Shown here: positions 1 to 6,751 of the stretch, piece after piece
How positions within the stretch are numbered: position 1 is the first letter of the stretch
Layout of the letters: each line of letters opens with the position of its first letter
NCBI GenBank assembly: GCA_934203205.1
Contig: CAKPYV010000039.1
Coordinates: 1-22,287, forward strand
Source: an uncultured Anaerovibrio sp.
Lineage (GTDB): Bacteria; Bacillota; Negativicutes; Selenomonadales; Selenomonadaceae
Reading direction: 5' to 3'
DNA length: 22,287 nucleotides
The notes under the pieces: generated by a model
Told to the model about the DNA's origin: nothing
The model's input: the letters and a program-made list of their open reading frames with translations, nothing else
Databases searched by the model: none
Translations under genes and position numbers: made by a program

Positions 1-168
1 TTCCCTTAAATTGCAAATATTGGTCGTAAGTATAATATCTTCGATTAGTCGGGGTTCTATTTGCTATAAGAGTTTTTTCTCTATCTCAGCGTTGTAGTGT
101 TTTAGTGAAACGTTGAGCAATTCAGCAAACTTTTTTGGCTTGTAATTAGTGATATTTAATGTATTCAT
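1..168 (-). pseudogene. Broken N-terminus of IS607-family serine recombinase (TnpA), running off the window
   Basis: The minus strand opens with a good ribosome site (GGAGG, 178-182), then ATG at 168 and a peptide starting MNTLNITNYKPKKFAELLNV. This resembles the MerR-like helix-turn-helix that begins IS607-type resolvases (family pattern: YKPKEFAELL, VSVKTLQRWDREGKL, RTPTNRRYYTYDQYL). The frame breaks at about 104-105, where one base appears to be missing. In the next frame the match resumes as KTLQR, then a TGA stop at 86-88 where the family has Trp, then DRE, and then NRTPTNRRYYTYDQYLQFKG to the window edge. A frameshift plus a nonsense codon in the DNA-binding domain means this copy cannot make a full recombinase. 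The catalytic serine domain would lie beyond position 1. The family call rests on recognised motifs, not on a search. Confidence 0.8.
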
Positions 169-190
169 GTCTAAAATCCTCCATAAACAC

Positions 191-199
191 ATTATATCA
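191..199 (-). promoter_or_regulatory. Extended -10 promoter of the broken recombinase
   Basis: On the minus strand TGA-TATAAT (199 to 191) forms an extended -10 element, 22 bases upstream of the recombinase ATG. No convincing -35 is visible at 16-18 bp. It points away from the Lrp promoter, so the intergenic region is divergent. Confidence 0.4.
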
Positions 200-410
200 A
201 TAATATGCACTTTTATCTATACAATCAGTTACTTATCTTTCCTCCTTTGGAAAACCTTCTCCATCATCTCCAAAAAAATACTATACCAAGGATATTTTAT
301 ACAAAAATCCCATATTATGCAAATTATATCAGAGGTAAATTACAAGGAAAAATATTTTGCAGAAACTCTAGGATAAATCAATATATTTTAATATATTTTC
401 TTCTCAAATG

Positions 411-466
411 ATTAATCTTTTTCTTTTCATTTGCAATTTTTTCTTTTATATGGTATAAAGATTAAT
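411..466. repeat. Inverted 10-bp repeat flanking the Lrp promoter, candidate operator
   Basis: ATTAATCTTT at 411-420 is the exact inverse of AAAGATTAAT at 457-466. The arms sit just upstream of the -35 and across the -10/start site. Lrp/AsnC regulators commonly control their own gene from paired sites, so this is a plausible autoregulatory operator. In such AT-rich DNA a chance repeat cannot be excluded. Confidence 0.4.
431..459 (+). promoter_or_regulatory. Sigma-A promoter of the Lrp-aminotransferase operon
   Basis: TTGCAA (431-436), a 17-base spacer, and TATAAA (454-459) preceded by TGG make a strong -35/extended -10 pair. Transcription would start near 466, leaving a leader of about 26 bases before the ATG at 493. 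Two inverted copies of AAAGATTAAT flank the core (411-420 and 457-466). Confidence 0.7.
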
Positions 467-492
467 ACTATTGAAAAAAGGAGCGATGAAAA

Positions 493-972
493 ATGCGTGA
501 ATTGTTAGAGCTTTTGGAACATGATGCCCGTCGGCCAGCCGGTGAGCTGGCGGCCATGCTGCACCGCAGCGAATATGAGGTTGAACAGCAGATGCGTCAG
601 CTGGAGCAGGACAAGATTATCCTAAGCTACAACACCCTGATTAACTGGGAAAAAACCGGCAGCGACACCGTAACCTCCATTATCGAGGTAAATCTCACCC
701 CTCAGAGAGAGACAGGATTTGATGCCATTGCGGAACGCATCTATCGCTTTGACGAAGTACGAACTGTTTATCTCATGTCTGGCAGCTTTGACCTGCTGGT
801 AATCATTGAGGGTAAATCCCTGCAGGATGTGGCTAATTTCGTAGCTACCCGCCTATCCACCATTGAAGGTGTTACTCAGACTCGCAGTCATTTTATGCTG
901 AAGCCATACAAAAAAGATGGCATTATTATTGAGGATAAAGAACAAGATCGAAGGCTGGTGATGACTCCATGA
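493..972 (+). CDS. Lrp/AsnC-family transcriptional regulator
   Basis: This 159-residue protein has the two-part Lrp/AsnC layout. Residues about 1-50 form a winged helix-turn-helix (RRPAGELAAMLHRSEYEVEQ). Residues about 65-145 form the RAM/effector-binding domain (SIIEVNLTPQ, then FDEVRTVYLMSGSFDLLVIIEG). The usual family length is 140-165. Family members form octamers or dimers and sense amino acids or related metabolites. The start is fixed by AAAAGGAG nine bases upstream. An out-of-frame ATG at 486 stops after four codons. The last four bases overlap the start of the aminotransferase (ATGA, 969-972), so the two are translationally coupled. The regulator probably controls this amino-acid metabolism gene and itself. 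The exact effector is not visible. Confidence 0.9.
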   Translation: MRELLELLEHDARRPAGELAAMLHRSEYEVEQQMRQLEQDKIILSYNTLINWEKTGSDTVTSIIEVNLTPQRETGFDAIAERIYRFDEVRTVYLMSGSFDLLVIIEGKSLQDVANFVATRLSTIEGVTQTRSHFMLKPYKKDGIIIEDKEQDRRLVMTP

Positions 973-2153
973 CAGAAAATATAGATTGGCAGAAAAGAAT
1001 TTCTCCTGTAGTACAGGCTATACCTCCATCTGGCATCCGTCGTTTTTTTGATATTGCCGCTGAAATGGAGGATGTTATTTCTCTAGGCGTAGGTGAGCCG
1101 GATTTTGTTACTCCTTGGTCCATTCGAGAAAGCTGTGTCTACGGTCTGGAGCAGGGCTATACCTCCTACACTGCCAACCGCGGTCTTTTGGAGCTGCGAG
1201 AGGAAATCTGTGCTCTCCAGAAGCGCAATTTCAACATCGACTATGATCCCAAGACCAATGTACTGGTTACAGTAGGTGTCAGCGAAGCCCTGGATATTGC
1301 CATGCGGGCTATTCTCACTCCCGGAGATGAAATTCTTATCCCAGAACCTTGCTACGTTTCCTACAAGGCCTGTGCTTCCCTAGCCGGTGCTGTACCTGTG
1401 GCTGTACCAGCCAAAATCGAAAATAATTTCAGCATTACCCCAGCAGATTTGGAGGCCCATGTTACCAACAAAACCAAGGCTCTCCTCATTGGCTATCCTA
1501 ACAATCCTACTGGTGCTATTCTCACAAAGGAACAGCTGATGGATATTGCCAACTTTGCTCAGGAACATGATTTGATTGTTATTTCCGATGAAATCTATGG
1601 TGACCTGACCTATGGCGGGGAACGCCATGTATGCTTTGCTGGTCTGCCTGGTATGAAGGACAGAACTATTCTTCTCAATGGCTTCTCCAAGGCCTATGCC
1701 ATGACTGGCTGGCGCATTGGCTATGCTATGTCCAACCCGGCCATTATTTCCGCCATGACCAAGATACATCAGTACACCATGCTGTGTGCTCCTATTACCG
1801 CCCAGATTGCTGCGGTAGAGGCTCTTCGTCACGGTGAGAAATACATGAAGAAAATGGTTTCCGAATACGACAAGCGCCGCCGCCTTATTTATGACGGTCT
1901 TACCAATGCCGGCCTGAAGTGCTTTGAGCCAAAGGGAGCCTTCTATATCTTCCCAGATATAACTTCAACCGGCCTTACCTCTGAGGAATTTGCCGAACAG
2001 CTTCTTATAAAGGAGCATGTGGCACTGGTACCAGGTACTGCCTTTGGCCAGTGTGGCGAAGGATATGTACGCTGTTCCTATGCCACCTCAGTAGCCAAAA
2101 TCTCTGAGGCTATTGCCCGCATTGAACATTTTGTACAACACTGCAAAAAATAA
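969..2153 (+). CDS. PLP-dependent class I/II aminotransferase
   Basis: This 394-residue fold-type I aminotransferase is of the AspC/PatA group and moves amino groups between amino and keto acids in the cytoplasm. Visible landmarks are GVGEPDF near residues 40-46, YPNNPTG (176-182, cofactor/substrate Asn), SDEIY (206-210, Asp and Tyr contacting PLP), the Schiff-base lysine K241 in NGFSKAYAMTGWRIGYA, and YVRCSYA near the C-terminus with the substrate-carboxylate Arg. Length is normal for the family. It overlaps the upstream Lrp-type regulator by ATGA, so one transcript makes both. The substrate cannot be read from sequence; aromatic or aspartate/alanine-type specificity are both possible. A hairpin follows 10 bases after the stop. 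Confidence 0.93.
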   Translation: MTENIDWQKRISPVVQAIPPSGIRRFFDIAAEMEDVISLGVGEPDFVTPWSIRESCVYGLEQGYTSYTANRGLLELREEICALQKRNFNIDYDPKTNVLVTVGVSEALDIAMRAILTPGDEILIPEPCYVSYKACASLAGAVPVAVPAKIENNFSITPADLEAHVTNKTKALLIGYPNNPTGAILTKEQLMDIANFAQEHDLIVISDEIYGDLTYGGERHVCFAGLPGMKDRTILLNGFSKAYAMTGWRIGYAMSNPAIISAMTKIHQYTMLCAPITAQIAAVEALRHGEKYMKKMVSEYDKRRRLIYDGLTNAGLKCFEPKGAFYIFPDITSTGLTSEEFAEQLLIKEHVALVPGTAFGQCGEGYVRCSYATSVAKISEAIARIEHFVQHCKK

Positions 2154-2163
2154 ATAAAAATAC

Positions 2164-2200
2164 AAAGGCCATATCAACTCATATAATTGATATGGCCTTT
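2164..2200 (+). terminator. Hairpin ending the aminotransferase operon
   Basis: A perfect 14-bp stem (AAAGGCCATATCAA, 2164-2177, with TTGATATGGCCTTT, 2187-2200) surrounds a 9-base loop. The plus-strand T tract is short (TTT), but on the minus strand the stem is followed by a T-rich run, so it may work in both directions as a barrier between converging transcripts. Confidence 0.65.
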
Positions 2201-2214
2201 AAAATTACGTACAA

Positions 2215-2241
2215 AAAAGGACTGCTCCCGGCAGTCCTTTT
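2215..2241 (-). terminator. Rho-independent terminator after tRNA-Ser
   Basis: An 11-bp stem (AAAAGGACTGC, 2215-2225, with GCAGTCCTTTT, 2231-2241) has a 5-base loop. Read on the minus strand it ends in a run of six T (2218-2213). It sits 10 bases past the tRNA 3' end. Confidence 0.8.
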
Positions 2242-2251
2242 AATTTCTCTA

Positions 2252-2340
<89 letters not shown>

Positions 2341-2351
2341 ATAGCCATATT

Positions 2352-2380
2352 AGTTTAACAAAAAATCATCTATCTGTCAA
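2352..2380 (-). promoter_or_regulatory. Promoter of tRNA-Ser
   Basis: On the minus strand TTGACA (2380-2375), a 17-base spacer and TAAACT (2357-2352) precede the tRNA 5' end at 2340 by a distance that puts the start point a few bases before it. It lies just past the tolC stop codon at 2384, so the tRNA does not depend on read-through. Confidence 0.75.
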
Positions 2381-2383
2381 GAT

Positions 2384-3739
2384 TTACTTAGCAGCTTCCT
2401 GTGGCAGAGCCAACTTGCTAACATCCAGGTCAACCATAATACCCATAGCCTTATCCAAAGCAGCCTTGCTGGAATTATAATTATAGAGGGCAGTATAATA
2501 ATTGGTCTGAGCCTGAGCCAGCTTTTCCTCTGCATCCATAACATCCAGATTAGTACCTACACCAGCTGCATAGCGAACCTGAGCGATCTTATAATCCTCC
2601 TGAGCCTTGTCCACAGCCACCTGGGTAGTATTAATGCTCTTCTCCGCAGCCTTCAGATTCAGATAAGCAGTACGAACCTCCAAATCACCAGACTGACGGG
2701 TATTCTCAGCAGCAGCCTCAGCCTTGACTACAGCAGCCTTAGACTGATTTACCTTGGCCTGGGTAACATTATTGTCCCAAATATCCCAGGACACTACCAA
2801 ACCAGCAGTCCAATTGTTACTGGACTGATAACGTGAATCACTTTCCTCGGAACCAAACAGAGAATCGCCAGCCCAGCTCTTGGAAGCCTGGGCACTTACC
2901 TTTGGCATATAGCCAGCTCTAGCCTGCTGTACCCCAGCCTCGGCAATAGCCACCTGATAATCAGCTATCAGCACATCAGGACGATTGCTGCGGGCATAGG
3001 CAGTACATTCCTCCAATGGAATCTCATAAACATTGTAATCCAAACTATCAGTGAGATTCAGCTCTGTATCAGTAGGCAGTCCCATAACGTTGTTCAGGCT
3101 GGCAATAGCCACATCATAGCTATTGTTGGCATTAATGAGATTCTGTTCTGCATTGGCCATCTGCACCTGAGTTCCCAGCACATCGGATTTAGCTACTGTA
3201 CCTACAGTGTACTGAGCATTAACATTTTTCAGATGCTCAGTCAGGGTATTTACAGAATCCTGTGCTACCTTAATCTGATTCTTGGCCTGCAAAGCCTGAT
3301 AATAAGCACTCATGGTGGCAGCCTTTACCTGCTGCTTGGAAAGCTCCAAACCCAGTTCATTGGCATTCATAGCCAAATCTGCCGCCTTGATAGCTCCCTC
3401 CAGCTGGCCACCGGTATAGATAGGCATGGTCAAGCTAAGAGTATTGCCATAGTTACGGCTCAAACGCAGCTTATCGTTGTATTTGCCACCCATCTTGGTA
3501 GCTGTGCTCTGCCAGTTTACAGTAGGGCCAAAGCTGCGGCGAGCCTGATGGCGAGCCCATACAGCACTATCGTACTCAGCCTCCTGCTGCTTGATGGTAT
3601 AGTTATTATCCAGGGCAGTACGAACACTTTCCTCCAAGGTCATGTCCATAGACTCTGCCATAGCGACATTTGCCATAGTAGTAGTCATCAAACCAGACAG
3701 CACAAAGGCTGCCAACTTGTTCATATAATTCTTCTTCAA
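2384..3739 (-). CDS. TolC-family outer-membrane channel, fourth gene of the mla operon
   Basis: This 451-residue protein begins with a signal peptide (hydrophobic residues about 9-27, cleavage likely after AMA) and then shows the two internally similar TolC halves: LEESVRTALDNNYTIKQQEAE near the start, RPDVLIADYQVAIAEAGVQQ mid-protein, and long helical coiled-coil repeats. TolC trimers form a barrel in the outer membrane and a periplasmic tunnel. The start is a TTG at 3739, chosen because GGAGG (3752-3748) lies 8 bases upstream; the first ATG is five codons further in and badly spaced. It follows mlaD by 40 bases with no terminator, and no adaptor or pump gene accompanies it. Its partner is therefore unclear: it could serve a remote pump or be linked to lipid transport. 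Confidence 0.9.
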   Translation of the reverse strand: MKKNYMNKLAAFVLSGLMTTTMANVAMAESMDMTLEESVRTALDNNYTIKQQEAEYDSAVWARHQARRSFGPTVNWQSTATKMGGKYNDKLRLSRNYGNTLSLTMPIYTGGQLEGAIKAADLAMNANELGLELSKQQVKAATMSAYYQALQAKNQIKVAQDSVNTLTEHLKNVNAQYTVGTVAKSDVLGTQVQMANAEQNLINANNSYDVAIASLNNVMGLPTDTELNLTDSLDYNVYEIPLEECTAYARSNRPDVLIADYQVAIAEAGVQQARAGYMPKVSAQASKSWAGDSLFGSEESDSRYQSSNNWTAGLVVSWDIWDNNVTQAKVNQSKAAVVKAEAAAENTRQSGDLEVRTAYLNLKAAEKSINTTQVAVDKAQEDYKIAQVRYAAGVGTNLDVMDAEEKLAQAQTNYYTALYNYNSSKAALDKAMGIMVDLDVSKLALPQEAAK

Positions 3740-3747
3740 CTTAGTTT

Positions 3748-3752
3748 CCTCC
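3748..3752 (-). promoter_or_regulatory. Ribosome site fixing a TTG start for the operonic tolC
   Basis: GGAGG on the minus strand, followed by 8 bases and TTG at 3739. Confidence 0.7.
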
Positions 3753-3779
3753 TACATATACATCTATAAACCATTTATA

Positions 3780-5054
3780 CTAAAAGCTTCGGCGCAAACC
3801 GAAATATGTTGCTCTGGTATCAGATTTATTTATATCATTAACCTGGGTAAAAATATAGGTATCCTTGGCAATTTCATACTGCAAACGAGATTTCAGTTTG
3901 AAATCATTGGGATCATAGCCATCTATAGATAGCTGCAGCTTGTTCCCCACATCCAAGCCCAAACCAGCCTTGCCATCAATAACTCCGGCTCTAGCCCCTA
4001 GGCTTCCATTGTACATACCACCCTGTAGATTGAAGTGATTGTCCTCTCCAATATCATTCAGGCCCAATCTCAGCAAACTATTTTCTGTAGGGCGGATGTC
4101 CACCCCCATATTGGTCTGCCAACGATCCTCCTTACCGCTGTACATGGTTTCCAGGCCAGCATTAACCTCAATATTCGAAACGGTATTCATCATATCGTCG
4201 GCCCGCTGACTAACATTGCGTACATTATGCAGGGTAGCCTTCAAGTCATCAGCAACCTGAGGATCTGTTACTACTCCCTCCAGGGAAGCCGCCATATTGT
4301 CAATACGCTTGCTGGTAGCAGAAAGATTAGCAATAGCCTCCTTCAAATTGGCTCCGGTTTCTCCATTACCATTAAAGGTAGTTACCAATACCTCTAAACT
4401 ATCGGCGGTCCGCATCAGACTGCCTGTCATATGATTCAAATTCTGAGCCATCTGACGAATATCTCCCTGATTAACCTGAGCCATATTGGCCAAAGTAGCT
4501 GTCAAACTATCAATATTAGCAGTAATACTGCGCATATTCATGGATACATCCTTCAAAGCCTGCTGAGTATCCTTATCTCCCAAGAGCTGATTCATGGAAT
4601 CCAGCAGTGTCTGTACCTTCAAAACAGCATTATTCATATTGGCCATCATATCATCCATAGTAGCCTCCTGCAAACCATAGATAAAATCCCCTGGCCCATA
4701 GCAATCCTCAAAATTGGCATCCTTATCTGGCACAATATTGATAAACTTGCCTCCCATAACGCCATTGGCAGTAACAATTACAGTGGATTTACGAGGAATC
4801 TTTACCTGACTATCTATATGCACAGCAGCCACTACCCCAACACCAGAAGGCTCCACACTATCTACTTTGCCTACAGCCACACCGGCATAGCACACATCAT
4901 TGCCAGAGGTCAATCCCACGGCCTGAGGAAATCCTATGCTTAGACCATAACTCTGATTGCCACCTAGCTTTATGTCGCTAAGCATTACCATAATAGCAAT
5001 CAGCAGACCTAATCCCAGCAGGGTAAAGGCTCCTACCTTGGCTTCTAACTTCAT
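3780..5054 (-). CDS. mlaD: Elongated MlaD: MCE protein with C-terminal beta-rich (outer-membrane barrel-like) domain
   Basis: This 424-residue protein has one N-terminal membrane segment (about 8-26), an MCE domain (about 36-112, including GFPQAVGLTSGNDVCYAGVAVG and ANGVMGGKFINI), a long helical region (about 130-300) with regular hydrophobic spacing, and a beta-rich C-terminus (about 305-424) with alternating polar/hydrophobic strands, ending in Phe. Classical MlaD is about 180 residues and stops soon after the MCE domain. The long form matches the Veillonella parvula protein reported to span the periplasm and insert a barrel in the outer membrane, moving phospholipids without MlaA or MlaC. 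Neither of those genes is here. The start overlaps the mlaF stop (ATGA), so the two are coupled. The barrel reading is inferred from pattern and ending, not modelled. Confidence 0.9.
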   Translation of the reverse strand: MKLEAKVGAFTLLGLGLLIAIMVMLSDIKLGGNQSYGLSIGFPQAVGLTSGNDVCYAGVAVGKVDSVEPSGVGVVAAVHIDSQVKIPRKSTVIVTANGVMGGKFINIVPDKDANFEDCYGPGDFIYGLQEATMDDMMANMNNAVLKVQTLLDSMNQLLGDKDTQQALKDVSMNMRSITANIDSLTATLANMAQVNQGDIRQMAQNLNHMTGSLMRTADSLEVLVTTFNGNGETGANLKEAIANLSATSKRIDNMAASLEGVVTDPQVADDLKATLHNVRNVSQRADDMMNTVSNIEVNAGLETMYSGKEDRWQTNMGVDIRPTENSLLRLGLNDIGEDNHFNLQGGMYNGSLGARAGVIDGKAGLGLDVGNKLQLSIDGYDPNDFKLKSRLQYEIAKDTYIFTQVNDINKSDTRATYFGLRRSF

Positions 5055-5797
5055 TCTGATTGCTCCCTTCCCATGTACATACGCTGCATAAAGCTCTGCA
5101 CTCTTTCATCCTTGATATGACAGAAATTCTTCACAGTATCTATAGCTATCAGCTCACCCTCATAAATCATGGCTATTCTATCCGCAATATTGCAAGCACT
5201 AACCATATCATGGGTAACTACCACACTGGTAGCTTTTTGCTTTTTCTGGGTATCCTTCATCAGCTCATCAATCTTGACAGTGGTAATAGGATCCAGGCCT
5301 GAGCTAGGTTCATCATAAAAAATAATCTTTGGATCAAAGGCTATGGCCCTAGCCAGTCCCACTCGTTTCTTCATACCACCAGACAGCTCTCCCGGCATGG
5401 TGGCTTGAATCCCAGGCAAGCCCACCTGCTCCAGCTTGCGAGCTACAATAGCCTGAATCTCCTCCTCAGACAAATCCGTATGCTCACGCAGGCCAAAGGC
5501 TACATTTTCCCCCACAGTCATGGAGTCAAAGAGGGCGGAATACTGAAAAACCATGCCCATATTCATCCGCAACTTGTCCAGCTCTGCCTCCGACATATGG
5601 GAAATAGCCTGTCCCATAATGTAGATTTCACCACTGGTAGGTCTGTCTAGACCAATAAGCAGCCTTAACAGGGTACTTTTGCCAGAGCCGGAGCCACCAA
5701 TAATGGCCAAGGTTTCTCCCTGACGGATTTCCATATTTATATTTTTGAGAACCTGCTTTTCACCAAAGCTTTTACAAATATTTTCTATTCTAATCAT
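5051..5797 (-). CDS. mlaF: MlaF: ATPase of the MlaFED phospholipid ABC transporter
   Basis: This 248-residue ABC ATPase sits on the cytoplasmic face of MlaE and powers lipid movement. Walker A is GGSGSGKST (34-42), the Q-loop is in MVFQYSALFD, the signature is LSGGMKKRVGLARAI (138-152), and Walker B is IIFYDEPSSGLDP (158-170). EPSSGLDP is typical of MlaF rather than exporter ATPases. The switch histidine lies in VVVTHDM. Length is usual. A weak ribosome site (AAGGATAGAG) precedes the ATG. It is 18 bases downstream of mlaE and overlaps mlaD by 4. No small STAS partner (MlaB) gene is visible. Confidence 0.95.
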   Translation of the reverse strand: MIRIENICKSFGEKQVLKNINMEIRQGETLAIIGGSGSGKSTLLRLLIGLDRPTSGEIYIMGQAISHMSEAELDKLRMNMGMVFQYSALFDSMTVGENVAFGLREHTDLSEEEIQAIVARKLEQVGLPGIQATMPGELSGGMKKRVGLARAIAFDPKIIFYDEPSSGLDPITTVKIDELMKDTQKKQKATSVVVTHDMVSACNIADRIAMIYEGELIAIDTVKNFCHIKDERVQSFMQRMYMGREQSE

Positions 5798-5815
5798 ATA
5801 GTTCTCTATCCTTTA

Positions 5816-6586
5816 TTAATACAGCATCCAGGACAAAATCACGTTCAACAGAAATATGATAATAATGGAGGTAACTACAGAACGAGTAGTAGCCATACCT
5901 ACGCCCTGAGCCCCCTCTGGAGCCCTCATGCCATAGTAACAGCCTACGGTAGCAATTACCATGCCAAAGACCAGGGCCTTCAACAACCCACCAGTAAAGT
6001 CACTGCCGTCAGCATATTGCTCAATGGAATGCCAATATACATAATTGGAAATCCCAAAGTATTTGCTAGACACCAGCCAGCCACCCAATACACTAATGAA
6101 ATTGCCATATACGGTCAGCAAGGGCACCATCACCATGCAGGCCAGCATTCTTGGTCCAGCCAGATACCCTACTGGATTTACAGCCATACAGCGCAAGGCG
6201 TCTATCTGCTCTGTTACCTTCATGGTACTGATTTCCGCTGTCATGGCAGAACCAACCCGCCCAGCAGTTACCACACCTACCAGCACCGGTCCCAGCTCTC
6301 TACCAGTGGCAATAGCAATAACACCACCTACAGTAGACTCCGCACCAAATTGAATCAATTCACCTGCCATTTGCAAAGTCATAACCATACCAGTAAATAA
6401 TAATGTAAGAGATACAATAGGCAGGGTATCCACTCCTAGATGGGACATCTGCTGCAGAATATGCTTAGGCCGCAGCTTTTTGGGCAGCTGCTTAAGAATT
6501 TCTAAAAGCAGCAAGGTCATATCCCCCACCAAAAATAACAGCTTCAGCACCCAACTGCCTATATATTCCAAGAATCGGATAAACAT
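5816..6586 (-). CDS. mlaE: MlaE: permease of the phospholipid ABC transporter
   Basis: This 256-residue inner-membrane permease is the first gene of the mlaE-F-D-tolC operon. Hydrophobic segments fill most of the protein. The conserved MlaE cytoplasmic helix is visible as RELGPVLVGVVTAGRVGSA followed by EQIDALRCMAVNPVGYL. The open frame extends upstream to a TTG at 6643, but I start at the ATG at 6586 (MFIRFLEYIG) because GGAGG lies 10 bases before it and the longer version has no ribosome site. The family is usually 250-265 residues, which fits. The upstream gene ends in a terminator-like structure, so transcription probably starts close by. Confidence 0.94.
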   Translation of the reverse strand: MFIRFLEYIGSWVLKLLFLVGDMTLLLLEILKQLPKKLRPKHILQQMSHLGVDTLPIVSLTLLFTGMVMTLQMAGELIQFGAESTVGGVIAIATGRELGPVLVGVVTAGRVGSAMTAEISTMKVTEQIDALRCMAVNPVGYLAGPRMLACMVMVPLLTVYGNFISVLGGWLVSSKYFGISNYVYWHSIEQYADGSDFTGGLLKALVFGMVIATVGCYYGMRAPEGAQGVGMATTRSVVTSIIIIFLLNVILSWMLY

Positions 6587-6596
6587 ATTGTGTTTT

Positions 6597-6601
6597 CCTC
6601 C
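6597..6601 (-). promoter_or_regulatory. Ribosome site fixing the mlaE start
   Basis: GGAGG on the minus strand is 10 bases from the ATG at 6586 and decides against the longer TTG-initiated frame beginning at 6643. Confidence 0.75.
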
Positions 6602-6623
6602 ATATAATTCCAAGCTACCTTCT

Positions 6624-6632
6624 ATTTTAGCA
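6624..6632 (-). promoter_or_regulatory. Possible mla operon promoter (extended -10)
   Basis: TGC-TAAAAT on the minus strand (6632-6624) resembles an extended -10, about 38 bases before the mlaE ATG. The -35 is weak (TTTTAA). It sits just after the T-rich tail of the upstream terminator. Confidence 0.35.
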
Positions 6633-6732
6633 GGAAAAAACAAAATTTAAAAGGCTATCCCAAAATTTCAGCCATAACACCATGCACAATCATAGTAAAA
6701 TTGTGTGAAAATTAACTGAAATTGGACAGCCT
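6633..6732 (-). terminator. Terminator-like structure after the S55 gene
   Basis: On the minus strand AGGCTGTCCAATTTCAG (6732-6716) pairs imperfectly with the arm at 6671-6652, enclosing a smaller CACAAT/ATTGTG hairpin (6685-6690, 6700-6705). It is followed by a T-rich tract (6651-6633). It begins 20 bases past the stop of the S55 gene. The unusually large outer loop makes its efficiency uncertain. Confidence 0.5.
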
Positions 6733-6751
6733 CTTTACTTATGGAAGTAAA

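Larger units (their letters stand above)
169..492. other. AT-rich divergent intergenic region
   Basis: This stretch of about 320 bases holds the recombinase ribosome site and promoter on the minus strand and the Lrp promoter on the plus strand. It also has a tandem near-repeat (ATATATTTTA then ATATATTTTC, 381-400). Two overlapping open frames here (149-376 and 205-411) have no ribosome site and a low-complexity Ile/Tyr/Phe/Lys-rich composition, so I do not call them genes. One end of the IS607-type element probably lies here, but no boundary is visible. Confidence 0.5.

Noticed and set aside
149..411. Two overlapping plus-strand frames in the AT-rich leader region
   Set aside because: No ribosome sites, low-complexity Ile/Phe/Tyr/Lys composition, and overlap with the recombinase relic promoter.
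486..500. Four-codon out-of-frame mini-ORF overlapping the Lrp start
   Set aside because: It overlaps the true ribosome site region and start codon; too short and unsupported to be a leader peptide.
1380..1832. A 150-codon minus-strand frame inside the aminotransferase gene
   Set aside because: Antisense shadow of a well-supported coding region, with no family resemblance or ribosome site.
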